IMG/VR virus record: IMGVR_UViG_3300009183_000265
Span: 1 to 29,783 of that record
Direction: 5' to 3' (one strand)
Source of the DNA: a virus
Length of the DNA: 29,783 bases
Positions within the stretch are counted from its first letter, which is position 1; each line of letters begins with the position of its first letter. Made by a program: the position numbers and the translations under genes. The notes under the pieces are model-generated. The model did no database searches. It saw only the letters and a program-made list of their open reading frames with translations, and had not been told where the DNA came from. This document shows positions 1 to 6,125 of this stretch, one piece after another.

Positions 1-142
1 AATCTTTCTCTTTGCTGCCACCCATTCCTCTAGCTTCTATATGGTGGATGTCAACTGCACGATTATCACATACTTCGCAGGGTATATAATCATCTTGTCC
101 ATAACCAAAATACTTTAAATATACTTTTGTGTGATTTTTCAA
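1..142 (-). CDS. HNH endonuclease, N-terminal part (cut by window edge)
   Basis: I translated this by hand from the minus strand; it is too short to appear as a complete ORF. About 47 residues are visible. They contain a zinc-type CEVC pair (residues 22-25) followed by DIHHI (31-35) and the glycine-rich ARGMGGS, which is the first half of an HNH/McrA-like nuclease domain. The second half, with the Asn/His and the second Cys pair, lies beyond position 1. The apparent start is TTG at 140-142, overlapping the TGA of the upstream gene in a TTGA junction; no ATG lies nearby in frame. In phages this family often cuts DNA at packaging or as a homing-type nuclease. The role here is inferred from the family only. 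Confidence 0.72.
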   Translation of the reverse strand, partial: MKNHTKVYLKYFGYGQDDYIPCEVCDNRAVDIHHIEARGMGGSKEKD

Positions 143-402
143 AATGGTAAATTGCTTTTGGTGTTTATATTTACTGCTTTACTTTCTGTCTTAGGTTCAA
201 AGTCATTTAAAGTAATTTTTACATTCTTACCATACTGGTCCGGTTCAGCATAAATATTAATATTTACTTTTACATACCTCTTGCCATTGTATTCATAAGA
301 ATGCTCTAGTGCATCTGTGATACATAGACTTGAAGATAGGAAAGTTTCATTAATCTTTTTACCGCTTCCTAATCTGATTGCTTGTTTTTTTTCTGTACTC
401 AT
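139..402 (-). CDS. Conserved-looking phage protein of unknown function (87 aa)
   Basis: An 87-residue basic protein. The N-terminus (about 1-25) is charged and rich in Lys, Gly and Ser. The middle (about 38-70) alternates hydrophobic and polar residues as in beta strands (GKRYVKVNINIYAEPDQYG, then VKITLNDF). I do not recognise a domain. The beta-rich layout would fit a small DNA-binding or modifier protein, but nothing proves it. It sits between the VRR-NUC gene (12 bp upstream) and the HNH gene (overlapping stop/start), so it belongs to the same early transcript. Confidence 0.65.
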   Translation of the reverse strand: MSTEKKQAIRLGSGKKINETFLSSSLCITDALEHSYEYNGKRYVKVNINIYAEPDQYGKNVKITLNDFEPKTESKAVNINTKSNLPF

Positions 403-414
403 TTGGTTTGTTTT

Positions 415-792
415 TTATTGGTTTAAATATTCGTTTATTATTTTAATCGTATGTCCGAATCCTTGTCCAAACTCTGCTTTATATCCCTTGCCCCTTAACT
501 TCATCATCATTATCTCTTGCTCCTGATGATGTTCATTTTTTCGCATTGTGCCATCTTTTTTAAATACTACGTTATTAACTGTTTTTAATTCTATAAATAA
601 ACCGGCATAGTTTCCTTTAGGTTCAGCAATAAATAAATCAGGATAAGCATTTGAGAACTGGAGTGCTTTGTGTCGCTTTGCCATCCCTATGCTCATTCTC
701 ATTCCTGAACTGAAGTCAGTTCTAAATATAACGTAAGGGTATAGCTTTCGTATGTAGTCGCAAACTAACCTGTGTAAGTCTTTCTCTAACAT
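415..792 (-). CDS. VRR-NUC domain endonuclease
   Basis: A 125-residue stand-alone VRR-NUC protein, a PD-(D/E)XK superfamily fold. Key residues are visible: an N-terminal acidic helix (EKDLHRLVCDYIR), P51-D52 (NAYPDLFIAEP), the E68-L69-K70 core (LFIELKT) and a downstream Gln-rich helix (HHQEQEIMM, about 88-96). The length is typical of phage single-domain members. These proteins act as structure-specific or Holliday-junction-like nucleases; that activity is family knowledge, not something seen here. It lies in the early operon upstream of the HNH gene, suggesting a role in DNA processing during replication, recombination or packaging. A DnaA-box-like TTATTCACA lies just upstream, but such a match is expected by chance in this AT-rich sequence. 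Confidence 0.88.
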   Translation of the reverse strand: MLEKDLHRLVCDYIRKLYPYVIFRTDFSSGMRMSIGMAKRHKALQFSNAYPDLFIAEPKGNYAGLFIELKTVNNVVFKKDGTMRKNEHHQEQEIMMMKLRGKGYKAEFGQGFGHTIKIINEYLNQ

Positions 793-842
793 TAAATAAA
801 ATTAAAATAAAGTTATTCACATTATTAAAAAAGTTATCAATA

Positions 843-1037
843 CTATCTTTCTTTAGTACTCCATATTTTTTCTCCATTTTCCCCCCAGTAGTAATCACAC
901 TTATCTTTTTTTAATGGTAATTCCATAAAATAGCTTTGGTATAGTTCATCCCCCTTTGCAGTATACCTGTAGCAATTTTCTTTATAAGGGCAATGAATTG
1001 CACCTTTTTGTCCTTCGCATTTTGTTATGTCTGTCAT
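843..1037 (-). CDS. Small cysteine-containing protein, function unknown (64 aa)
   Basis: A 64-residue protein with four cysteines at positions 7, 16, 22 and 47 (KCEGQ, HCPYKENCY, KCDYYWG). The spacing could bind one zinc ion, but this is not a standard zinc-ribbon layout. It is rich in aromatic residues and Lys. It begins 3 bp after the stop of the 86-aa gene upstream and looks co-transcribed. I know similar Cys-rich small proteins from Bacteroidota phages, all without a function. No promoter or RBS is visible in the short gap. Confidence 0.62.
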   Translation of the reverse strand: MTDITKCEGQKGAIHCPYKENCYRYTAKGDELYQSYFMELPLKKDKCDYYWGENGEKIWSTKER

Positions 1038-1040
1038 ATG

Positions 1041-1301
1041 TTATTTGTTAAATACTTTATTATAATATTCTGCTCCATCTTCAAAATCTCTACCTGTTTC
1101 TTTATTATAAAAATAAGCGTAATCACCATCATCCCAAGCCTTACTTATCTGCTCTCTTTCTTTTTCAAGTAATTCAGTAGCCCAATTCTTACAGTTTAAA
1201 TAAGAGTCATATAATGCTCTCTCAGTCAAATTTGGGTCATCGGGTATTGCAGACATTTGCTTTTCAATCCTTTCAATTAATTCTTTTAAGGGTGTTTTCA
1301 T
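1041..1301 (-). CDS. Small alpha-helical phage protein, function unknown (86 aa)
   Basis: An 86-residue acidic protein. Residues 1-60 look helical and amphipathic (LKELIERIEKQM, then LLEKEREQISKAWDDGDYAYF). The ending (DGAEYYNKVFNK) resembles the '...EYYN..F' end of small proteins common in phages of Bacteroidota; this is an impression, not a search result. It is the first gene downstream of the 514-bp non-coding region, so its promoter should lie there. No good TAnnTTTG box was found immediately upstream of its ATG. Confidence 0.65.
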   Translation of the reverse strand: MKTPLKELIERIEKQMSAIPDDPNLTERALYDSYLNCKNWATELLEKEREQISKAWDDGDYAYFYNKETGRDFEDGAEYYNKVFNK

Positions 1302-1338
1302 AATTTTAATTTAAAGCGTGACAAATTGGAACAGTTTG

Positions 1339-1470
1339 TTTTAGATATATATTTCTATTTTGTTGCTATTTAAATTATTTTACAATTAATTTTTATAATT
1401 TTAGATTTATATTTCTAATTTTTAGTTTATACCCTATCGCATATAAATCCTTAATATTTTAGATATTTAT
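1339..1470. repeat. Three AT-rich TTTTAGAT(A/T)T direct repeats
   Basis: Copies start at 1339 (TTTTAGATATATATTTCTA), 1399 (TTTTAGATTTATATTTCTA, 18 of 19 bases matching the first) and 1457 (TTTTAGATATTTATA, shorter). Spacing is 60 and 58 bp, close to whole numbers of helical turns (about 5.5-6). Regular spacing in an AT-rich tract is seen in iterons and DNA-unwinding elements. In sequence this AT-rich, partial matches can also arise by chance. Confidence 0.5.
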
Positions 1471-1486
1471 ACCCTATTGCGTATAA
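1428..1486. repeat. 19-bp direct repeat pair, exactly 40 bp apart
   Basis: The two copies, 1428-1446 and 1468-1486, both read TATACCCTATYGCRTATAA and differ at only two positions. The second copy is itself a dyad with outer arms TATAC/GTATA, which suggests a site for a dimeric protein. The conserved CCCTAT core is unusually GC-rich for this region. The 40-bp period puts both sites on nearly the same face of the helix. Likely a protein-binding pair (operator or iteron). Confidence 0.6.
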
Positions 1487-1500
1487 TTAATGTGTTGGAT

Positions 1501-1586
1501 AAGTCACACATTAAGCTATAATTGTGACTTTAATGACCAGTTATAGCATCAATATTTTGTAAAATTCATGCAAAATGTATAGCTAT
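1501..1586. repeat. Cluster of overlapping inverted repeats (mutually exclusive hairpins)
   Basis: Arm pair one is AAGTCACA (1501-1508) with TGTGACTT (1523-1530), perfect over 8 bp. The loop of this hairpin contains GCTATAA (1515-1521), which pairs perfectly with TTATAGC (1541-1547), so the two stems cannot form together. A third pair is ATTTTG (1554-1559) with CAAAAT (1571-1576), followed by the palindrome ATAGCTAT (1579-1586). Such nested structure fits an origin or a leader RNA switch; the sequence alone does not decide. Confidence 0.5.
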
Positions 1587-1682
1587 TGCTTTACCAATTT
1601 TTTTTTTATTAAAGGTATAACTTTACTTTTAAGTATTAATAATAATATAGTCAACTTATTTGTTTACTTTTATTAAAATATC

Positions 1683-1763
1683 AGTAGTATAACTACTTAA
1701 TTTATTAAATATGTCTCCGACATGAATGTCGGGAACATAATCATTAAATGGCGGTTATGTCGG
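1683..1763. promoter_or_regulatory. Two perfect palindromes plus a half-site: candidate operators
   Basis: AGTAGTATAACTACT (1683-1697) has 6-bp arms and a 3-bp centre. CCGACATGAATGTCGG (1717-1732) has 7-bp arms and a 2-bp centre, and its half-site ATGTCGG recurs at 1757-1763. These are GC-containing islands in an AT-rich spacer just downstream of the dnaB stop codon (1816). They look like binding sites for dimeric regulators. The second could also form a short RNA hairpin, but no U-run follows on the minus strand, so it is not a standard terminator. Confidence 0.5.
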
Positions 1764-1815
1764 AAATATGCCGAATTATCATCATTTCGTTAACATCAAC
1801 AATATGATAAATAAA

Positions 1816-3135
1816 TTATAATAATTCTTTAAATTCCATTCTTTCTCCAATAAATTGGAATGGTATGTTTTTTAAACTTCCGTGCCTGTTCTTAGCAATC
1901 TTAACTATACATTTGCCTTCTGAATTATGTGTCATACCATCAACTTCTATTTCTCTTATTCCATAAGTCTCAGGTCTCATTAAAAAGATAACCGAATCAG
2001 CATCTTGTTCTATACCACCGCTTTCCCTAAGATCAGAAAGTTGAGGCATTTTATCGTTTCTGCTTTCAACTGCTCTACTTAATTGAGATAATGCAAGTAC
2101 TGGTATATTTAATTCTTTTGCTATTATTTTGCATCCTCGACTAATTTCTGCTATCTCGCTTTCCCTGTTTCCTTTCCTATCTACTCCACTCATAAGTTGC
2201 AGATAATCAACGCATAAGAACTCAATTTGGTATTTTCTTTTAAGTATTGCTGCTTTACTTCTTAGATCTCTAATATTTAAACTTGGTGTATCATCAATGT
2301 ATAATTTTGCTTTTTGTAACCTGTCTTCAGAAGCCATTAACATAAATTTATGCGCTTCTGTTAAATTATTATTTCTTAACAAATGATGTGCAATCCCTGA
2401 ATCTAAACTAATTAACCTGTTAACTAATTGCTCCCCACTCATTTCAAGGCTAAATATTCCTACCGGCTTATCTTGTTTTAATACATTTAGGATTGCATTA
2501 AGCATAAAGGCAGTCTTACCTTGTGCCGGTCTTGCTGCTAAGATTATAAGATCAGGATTAACCCATCCGCTAATGTATTTATTTAAACTTTGCCAACCAG
2601 TATCTATTCCTATTTGTCCGTTCTCTATTACTGCATCCCTTTCTTTTGATAAAGACATTATGTAATGCGCCATCCCTTTCTCACTATTTTTATATATGCT
2701 TTCCTGAGCATTTAAAATCTTAGTAGAAGCATTATTCAAATGATTTTCAATCTCGCCTTGATAAGAATCATTAATTAATTCCTGACCTATTGTAATTCCT
2801 TTCCTTTGTAGATAATTTTGCTGCAGTATTAATATCCAATCATTCATTGAACTACTGCCGGTTACATTATTAGTTAACTTTACTATCTCATAAGCACCGC
2901 CTACTAAGTCCATTTCTTTTTTATTAGTCAAGTATTGTGATACAGTTACTATATCAATAGCAGACATTTTATCATATAACCCCTGTATCGCTTTAAAGAT
3001 TAATTGGTTTTTAGTATTGTAAAAAAACTCACTTGTAATTTTAGCTATATATGTATGAACTGAATTCTGCTCAATTAATAACACTCCTAGAATCCTATCT
3101 TCGACATCTTTATTGTTTGGTGGTTGTTTAGCCAT
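1816..3135 (-). CDS. dnaB: Replicative DNA helicase, DnaB family
   Basis: A 439-residue DnaB-type hexameric helicase, close to the usual 430-470. It has an N-terminal DnaB-N helical domain (about 5-105), a linker, then a RecA-like ATPase: Walker A ARPAQGKTA (201-209, K207), the SLEMS motif (229-233), Walker B with D310 (FLCVDYLQLM) and the C-terminal LSQLSR...LSDLRESGGIEQDAD block (about 349-380). It unwinds DNA 5'-3' at the phage fork and would recruit primase; no primase is seen in the window. It is the last gene before the 514-bp repeat region and is preceded by DUF4373-type and winged-helix proteins that may load it. A 128-bp spacer separates it from the upstream gene. Confidence 0.96.
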   Translation of the reverse strand: MAKQPPNNKDVEDRILGVLLIEQNSVHTYIAKITSEFFYNTKNQLIFKAIQGLYDKMSAIDIVTVSQYLTNKKEMDLVGGAYEIVKLTNNVTGSSSMNDWILILQQNYLQRKGITIGQELINDSYQGEIENHLNNASTKILNAQESIYKNSEKGMAHYIMSLSKERDAVIENGQIGIDTGWQSLNKYISGWVNPDLIILAARPAQGKTAFMLNAILNVLKQDKPVGIFSLEMSGEQLVNRLISLDSGIAHHLLRNNNLTEAHKFMLMASEDRLQKAKLYIDDTPSLNIRDLRSKAAILKRKYQIEFLCVDYLQLMSGVDRKGNRESEIAEISRGCKIIAKELNIPVLALSQLSRAVESRNDKMPQLSDLRESGGIEQDADSVIFLMRPETYGIREIEVDGMTHNSEGKCIVKIAKNRHGSLKNIPFQFIGERMEFKELL

Positions 3136-3263
3136 TTTAAGCCTGTTTTTAGGTTGGTTAATGTATTCGTGATAGATTCCCTCAAAAGTTATTTTAAATC
3201 AAACCTTGATATCTTAAAATGCTTTTAAATGATAGTTATACTTAATTGATAACTAAAATTGTA
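3136..3263. other. Spacer between DUF4373-type gene and dnaB, with a 7-bp inverted repeat
   Basis: The spacer holds a perfect inverted repeat, TAGTTAT (3233-3239) with ATAACTA (3249-3255), just past the DUF4373-type stop. It is all AT-type stem with one G-C pair per arm and no U-run, so an operator is more likely than a terminator. An imperfect -7 box (AAGGTTTG on the minus strand, near 3200) is the nearest thing to a dnaB promoter; I consider it weak. Confidence 0.35.
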
Positions 3264-3698
3264 TTAAAGAACTATTTTTGTTAAAAAATCCCCTTTATTT
3301 ATTTCTTTTCTTTCTTTCTTTGCATAAGCCTCCCCATTAGGGAGGGTAATAGCCCCCCCATTTTTCCAACGTAAAGCTGCTCCAATTTTACCTTTATCGC
3401 TTAGCTTTTTTCTCAGTCCTAAATGATCGTTTAATCTTCTAGAAAAAAATCCATTTTCTGCAATAGTAAATAAATTAAATTCTTCAATAACTGCCTTAAC
3501 TTTAACCTCATTTGTCTGCATCTGCATCGCTAATACTGGAGTAATATTTAAAGGTAAAATGCCACCTGCCTGAGCAAGATTTTCAACTAAGAACCAATAA
3601 ATACCATAACCTTCCATCCCTAACTGCTGCCTTAAAAATAAGATTTTAACATCGTTTGCTGAATTATAATCGTGGCTAAAGTAATAACTTTTATTCAT
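3264..3698 (-). CDS. DUF4373 / Lin1244-Lin1753-type N-terminal domain protein
   Basis: A 144-residue protein. YYFSHDYNSANDVKILFLRQ, then GMEGYGIYWFLVENLAQAGG, is the signature of the DUF4373 / Lin1244-Lin1753 N-terminal domain, found in phage and plasmid replication proteins, often next to dnaB or dnaC. I chose the internal ATG at 3698 because it overlaps the upstream stop in an ATGAATAA junction; an upstream ATG at 3728 would add 10 residues and lengthen the overlap to 38 bp. The protein ends soon after the conserved domain and lacks the longer C-terminal region of many relatives. It probably helps initiate replication, inferred from family and place. Confidence 0.8.
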   Translation of the reverse strand: MNKSYYFSHDYNSANDVKILFLRQQLGMEGYGIYWFLVENLAQAGGILPLNITPVLAMQMQTNEVKVKAVIEEFNLFTIAENGFFSRRLNDHLGLRKKLSDKGKIGAALRWKNGGAITLPNGEAYAKKERKEINKGDFLTKIVL

Positions 3699-3921
3699 TG
3701 ATTGTGATTTTACGTTTGTTATCCTCAAATGTTACCTCTACTAATCCGGTATCTTTTAATTCATTAAGCCAGTTGTTAACTGTCATTGTAGATACCTCAA
3801 AAGCATCTGCATAGTAAGCATTTGACTTTTCTGTTCTTTTTGTATGCTCAAGGTAAATATAAAAAATCTTTGCTGAATTATTTATTCTATATTCTAATAT
3901 ATCTTTTTTTATGTTAATCAT
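3691..3921 (-). CDS. Small winged-helix DNA-binding protein
   Basis: A 76-residue protein that is almost entirely one winged helix-turn-helix: the helices IFYIYLEHTKRT, then NAYYADAFEVSTMTVNNWLN (turn and recognition helix, about 34-53), and the wing LVEVTFEDNKRKITI. It resembles the replication-associated 'HTH_36-like' wHTH domains of phage initiators. It lies directly upstream of the DUF4373-type gene, overlapping it by 8 bp. The two may be the split halves of an initiator that is one protein elsewhere. It could also be a regulator of this operon. Confidence 0.75.
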   Translation of the reverse strand: MINIKKDILEYRINNSAKIFYIYLEHTKRTEKSNAYYADAFEVSTMTVNNWLNELKDTGLVEVTFEDNKRKITINE

Positions 3922-3934
3922 AAGTAAAATTTAA

Positions 3935-3955
3935 GGGGAGGCAATTAACCTCCCC
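3935..3955 (-). terminator. GC-rich hairpin between early genes (weak terminator or processing stem)
   Basis: GGGGAGG (3935-3941) pairs perfectly with CCTCCCC (3949-3955) over a 7-nt loop. On the minus strand it is followed by TTAAATTTTA, a poor but recognisable U-rich tail. It sits in the 41-bp gap between the HTH gene (stop 3963) and the winged-helix gene (start 3921). It may lower expression of the downstream replication genes. Confidence 0.5.
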
Positions 3956-3962
3956 AAGTTAA

Positions 3963-4217
3963 TTAATTGATTTCATTGTAGATTCTTCTTGAATCTTTTT
4001 TGTTTAATACTGAAAATTCGCCGTACCTGATTGACCTACCAAACTTGTTAGTGTGGTTAATAAATCTACAAATGATATTCACTCCCTTTGCTCTCAAAGA
4101 AGATATCCTAGCAGTAGGGTTAAGAATACCATTCATAACAAGATTTAAACTTGTTGTTGTTTTTTCAGTAAGTAATAAATTTAATACTTCTGCATTTTGA
4201 TTTGTTGGTGTTGTCAT
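3963..4217 (-). CDS. Helix-turn-helix domain protein (84 aa)
   Basis: An 84-residue basic protein. Residues 8-45 read as a helix-turn-helix: AEVLNLLLTEKTTTSLNLV, then NPTARISSLRAKG, where 'ARISSLRxKG' looks like a recognition helix. The C-terminal half (FINHTNKFGRSIRYGEFSVL) resembles the wing of small HTH proteins in Bacteroidota phages and plasmids. It likely binds DNA as a regulator or replication accessory. It begins 3 bp after the stop of the DnaA-like gene. Confidence 0.65.
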   Translation of the reverse strand: MTTPTNQNAEVLNLLLTEKTTTSLNLVMNGILNPTARISSLRAKGVNIICRFINHTNKFGRSIRYGEFSVLNKKDSRRIYNEIN

Positions 4218-4220
4218 TTT

Positions 4221-4598
4221 TTATTGTTTAAAGTGGTTAACGAGGTGTATAATACTAGAATGATGCATCTTAAGTTTCTTTCCAATATCAGTTAAATAAA
4301 ATCCATCTTCTCTAGCTGCTTTTGAAAAATCAACCCTACGTTTAACAGTTTCGTATTTTCTATTATTCTCTGTTAATTGTTCGTAAGTTATATTATTTTC
4401 TTTTAAATAATTGATAGTCCATTTATCTAAATCATTATAATTTTTAATAAATTCTTTTTTTTCTTTCTCAATTACTTGAATCTTAACCTTTTCCAAAGGA
4501 TATCTGTCAAATAATAAAGCTACTTTGTCTAAATCATAATTGCTGCAATTGGTATAAATTTGGATATACTTTAATATGCTTTTTAAATTATCGGTCAT
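4221..4598 (-). CDS. DnaA domain-IV-like DNA-binding protein
   Basis: A 125-residue protein. Its C-terminal 40 residues match the DnaA origin-binding domain: RRVDFSKAAREDGFYLTDIG, then the signature MHHSSIIH (111-118), the equivalent of 'DHSSVIHA' in DnaA that reads DnaA boxes. The N-terminal 85 residues are helical and charged, with no AAA+ ATPase motifs, so this is not a full DnaA. It may bind the phage origin, the host DnaA boxes, or serve as a helicase-loader partner for the DnaB gene downstream. It overlaps the YqaJ gene by 11 bp. Confidence 0.78.
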   Translation of the reverse strand: MTDNLKSILKYIQIYTNCSNYDLDKVALLFDRYPLEKVKIQVIEKEKKEFIKNYNDLDKWTINYLKENNITYEQLTENNRKYETVKRRVDFSKAAREDGFYLTDIGKKLKMHHSSIIHLVNHFKQ

Positions 4599-5229
4599 TT
4601 GTTAATTGGTTATAAAGGTTATTCATAAATTCTCCTGCCTGTTTAATCTTAGATAAAAGTAATTCCATATCTTCAATATTAGCCTCTATTCTAAAAATAA
4701 ACATTTTAAGATTATCTGCAATCTCAGGACAATACGAAACAAAATCGCAAAACTCACTTTCTGTAATCATCATATCGCTTTGACATTGCCAGTAGTATTG
4801 TTTATAGTTTTTCTTAAAATATTCTTGACCTTCTATTAAACCATTGTTAATGTGATTGGTGTAATTATAAGGACATTTAACCTGTATAATTCCTCCGCCT
4901 TCTATTAATCCATCAGGAGTGCCACCATACAATCCACTTATCTTTTCTATGTAACCGCCAGACTTAATAGTTAATCCTGTTTTACCTTCATAGAATTTAA
5001 TTGCTTCGTTCTCTAATTCTAAACCGTGATTGGTTGCATTAGAAGTAAACTCTCTTTGTACTCCTGTAAGCCTTTCAGCTAACTTAGTAGTTAAATACTC
5101 CTTAGTGGTTGCAGATAAATTACCTACTTCAGATTTTAACTTAGGTTCAATCATTAGATTGTAAACGGTTGAACTGGTTATCTTGCCCATTCTTTGTTCA
5201 AACCATTCTTTTGAATATTGCTCTATCAT
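4588..5229 (-). CDS. YqaJ-like viral recombinase / lambda-exonuclease-family nuclease
   Basis: A 213-residue protein with the YqaJ fold layout: EWFEQRMGKITSSTVYNLM (8-26) at the N-terminus, HGLELENEAI (68-77) with the helix-1 Glu, GGTPDGLIE (102-110, D106), the core strand GIIQVKCP (113-120) and the YYWQCQSDMM helix (146-154). The family is a 5'-3' exonuclease that makes single strands for an annealing protein; ERF is the adjacent gene, overlapping by 4 bp (ATGA). Oddity: the core motif normally reads E-x-K, but here Q116-V-K118, confirmed by a CAG codon. Activity could be reduced or use another acidic residue (E110). Confidence 0.9.
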   Translation of the reverse strand: MIEQYSKEWFEQRMGKITSSTVYNLMIEPKLKSEVGNLSATTKEYLTTKLAERLTGVQREFTSNATNHGLELENEAIKFYEGKTGLTIKSGGYIEKISGLYGGTPDGLIEGGGIIQVKCPYNYTNHINNGLIEGQEYFKKNYKQYYWQCQSDMMITESEFCDFVSYCPEIADNLKMFIFRIEANIEDMELLLSKIKQAGEFMNNLYNQLTNDR

Positions 5230-5753
5230 TTCATTGCTTTTATAGTTAATAAATCTTTGTCTCTTAAAACTAAATGCGCTTTTGCTTTCTCAAATACATC
5301 CCTTTCGCCATCATTATATCTAGCTACTAAAGATATCATTTGTTGGTCAGTCATAAATGGTTTCTCTTCTTTACCGTGATTATTAGTTGCATCTGCATCC
5401 TTAGTGTCATCTATTAAGAATAAACCGTTTAATGCGTACTTTCTAGCATAGCTACTGGATGCACCAAAGGATTGTGCAATGTCCATTCCCTTTCTGTTTG
5501 GCTCTATCCCGGCACAGGCAGTAGTATAATAGTTTTCTAAACCATCCGTAAATACTATTCTGCTTTCGCAGTAAATAACTCCACCTGCTTCTTTAATTGA
5601 ATCGCTGATAATTAGCTGACAATTATATTTATGAAGTAAAGGTTTAACTGCTTCGAGTATATCCTCGCAGCTTCTGTACTTGTACTTACCAAACGCATTC
5701 GTCTGATTTTTGGGTGCTTTTAATTCGGCTTGAATTTTGATTAAATTGCTCAT
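5226..5753 (-). CDS. erf: ERF-family single-strand annealing protein
   Basis: A 175-residue ERF-superfamily protein. The hallmarks are YKYRSCEDILEAVKPLL (25-41) and QSFGASSSYARKYALNGLFL (about 93-112) followed by DDTKDAD. ERF proteins form rings on single-stranded DNA and anneal complementary strands during phage recombination. The short C-terminal tail (about 120-175), starting with a KEEKPFMTDQQ linker, is the usual variable region. It is paired with the YqaJ nuclease downstream, the classic exonuclease plus annealase module. Confidence 0.92.
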   Translation of the reverse strand: MSNLIKIQAELKAPKNQTNAFGKYKYRSCEDILEAVKPLLHKYNCQLIISDSIKEAGGVIYCESRIVFTDGLENYYTTACAGIEPNRKGMDIAQSFGASSSYARKYALNGLFLIDDTKDADATNNHGKEEKPFMTDQQMISLVARYNDGERDVFEKAKAHLVLRDKDLLTIKAMK

Positions 5754-5760
5754 TTGTTTT

Positions 5761-6036
5761 TTAGATTAAATTGATTAAATAATTACAAGTTTGGGTTAAC
5801 ATAGTTTTAAATTCTTCTTCAGATATTTTCTGATAATCTTTATCTAAAGTTAATTTAGCAATATGTTCAGGGTATCTATTTACTAATAAATCTCTACCAC
5901 CCCAGTTAGATATACCTAAATCTTCTTTAAGAATAGCAAAATAAGAATTTTGAATAGTTTCATTATTTAGTTTAAAAAATAATGGTAATTCAATTTCAAT
6001 TTCATTTTCAATTTCGGTTTTAAATTTGATTTTCAT
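5761..6036 (-). CDS. Unknown 91-aa early protein
   Basis: A 91-residue acidic protein. It opens with an alternating Lys/Glu beta-like stretch (KIKFKTEIENEIEIELPLFF) and then looks helical. No domain recognised. It starts 2 bp before the stop of the 28-aa membrane peptide gene and ends 7 bp before the ERF start, so it is co-transcribed with the recombination genes. An accessory role to ERF is possible but only inferred from position. Confidence 0.6.
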   Translation of the reverse strand: MKIKFKTEIENEIEIELPLFFKLNNETIQNSYFAILKEDLGISNWGGRDLLVNRYPEHIAKLTLDKDYQKISEEEFKTMLTQTCNYLINLI

Positions 6037-6038
6037 AA

Positions 6039-6125
6039 TTAAAAGTTTAAAAGTTTGTCGGCGATTAATGCGCCAAAAATTAGGATTGAAATAATAATTG
6101 CATCTTTAATTTCTTGGTGTGTCAT
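6039..6125 (-). CDS. 28-aa single-pass membrane peptide (candidate small gene)
   Basis: I translated this by hand. The peptide reads MTHQEIKDAIIISILIFGAL, then IADKLLNF. Residues 9-25 form one hydrophobic segment with charged ends (EIKD before, DK after), the design of a small inner-membrane protein. Its ATG overlaps the previous small gene by 20 bp, and its stop falls 2 bp before the next start. That packing, in a phage with almost no spare DNA, supports translation. Function unknown; early-expressed membrane peptides in phages often alter host membrane state, but nothing shows that here. Confidence 0.5.
   Translation of the reverse strand: MTHQEIKDAIIISILIFGALIADKLLNF

Larger units (their letters stand above)
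1302..1815. other. 514-bp non-coding region rich in repeats: candidate origin or control region
   Basis: This stretch between the dnaB stop and the next start has no credible gene on either strand. It is extremely AT-rich and carries several kinds of repeat, listed as separate entries: three TTTTAGAT(A/T)T copies, a tandem 19-bp direct repeat 40 bp apart, at least three inverted repeats around 1501-1586, and two perfect palindromes at 1683-1697 and 1717-1732 with an extra half-site at 1757. Its place after a helicase gene, within an operon encoding a DnaA-domain-IV-like protein, fits a replication origin. A promoter/operator region for the downstream genes would explain the same features. The function is inferred. 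Confidence 0.45.

Noticed and set aside
317-526. Plus-strand ORF opposite the 87-aa and VRR-NUC genes
   Set aside because: It spans the junction of two well-supported minus-strand genes, and its hydrophobic, Cys/Ile-rich product is what reversed coding sequence gives here.
813-821. DnaA-box-like TTATTCACA upstream of the VRR-NUC gene
   Set aside because: A single match to a loose consensus; roughly two or so are expected by chance in a window of this composition.
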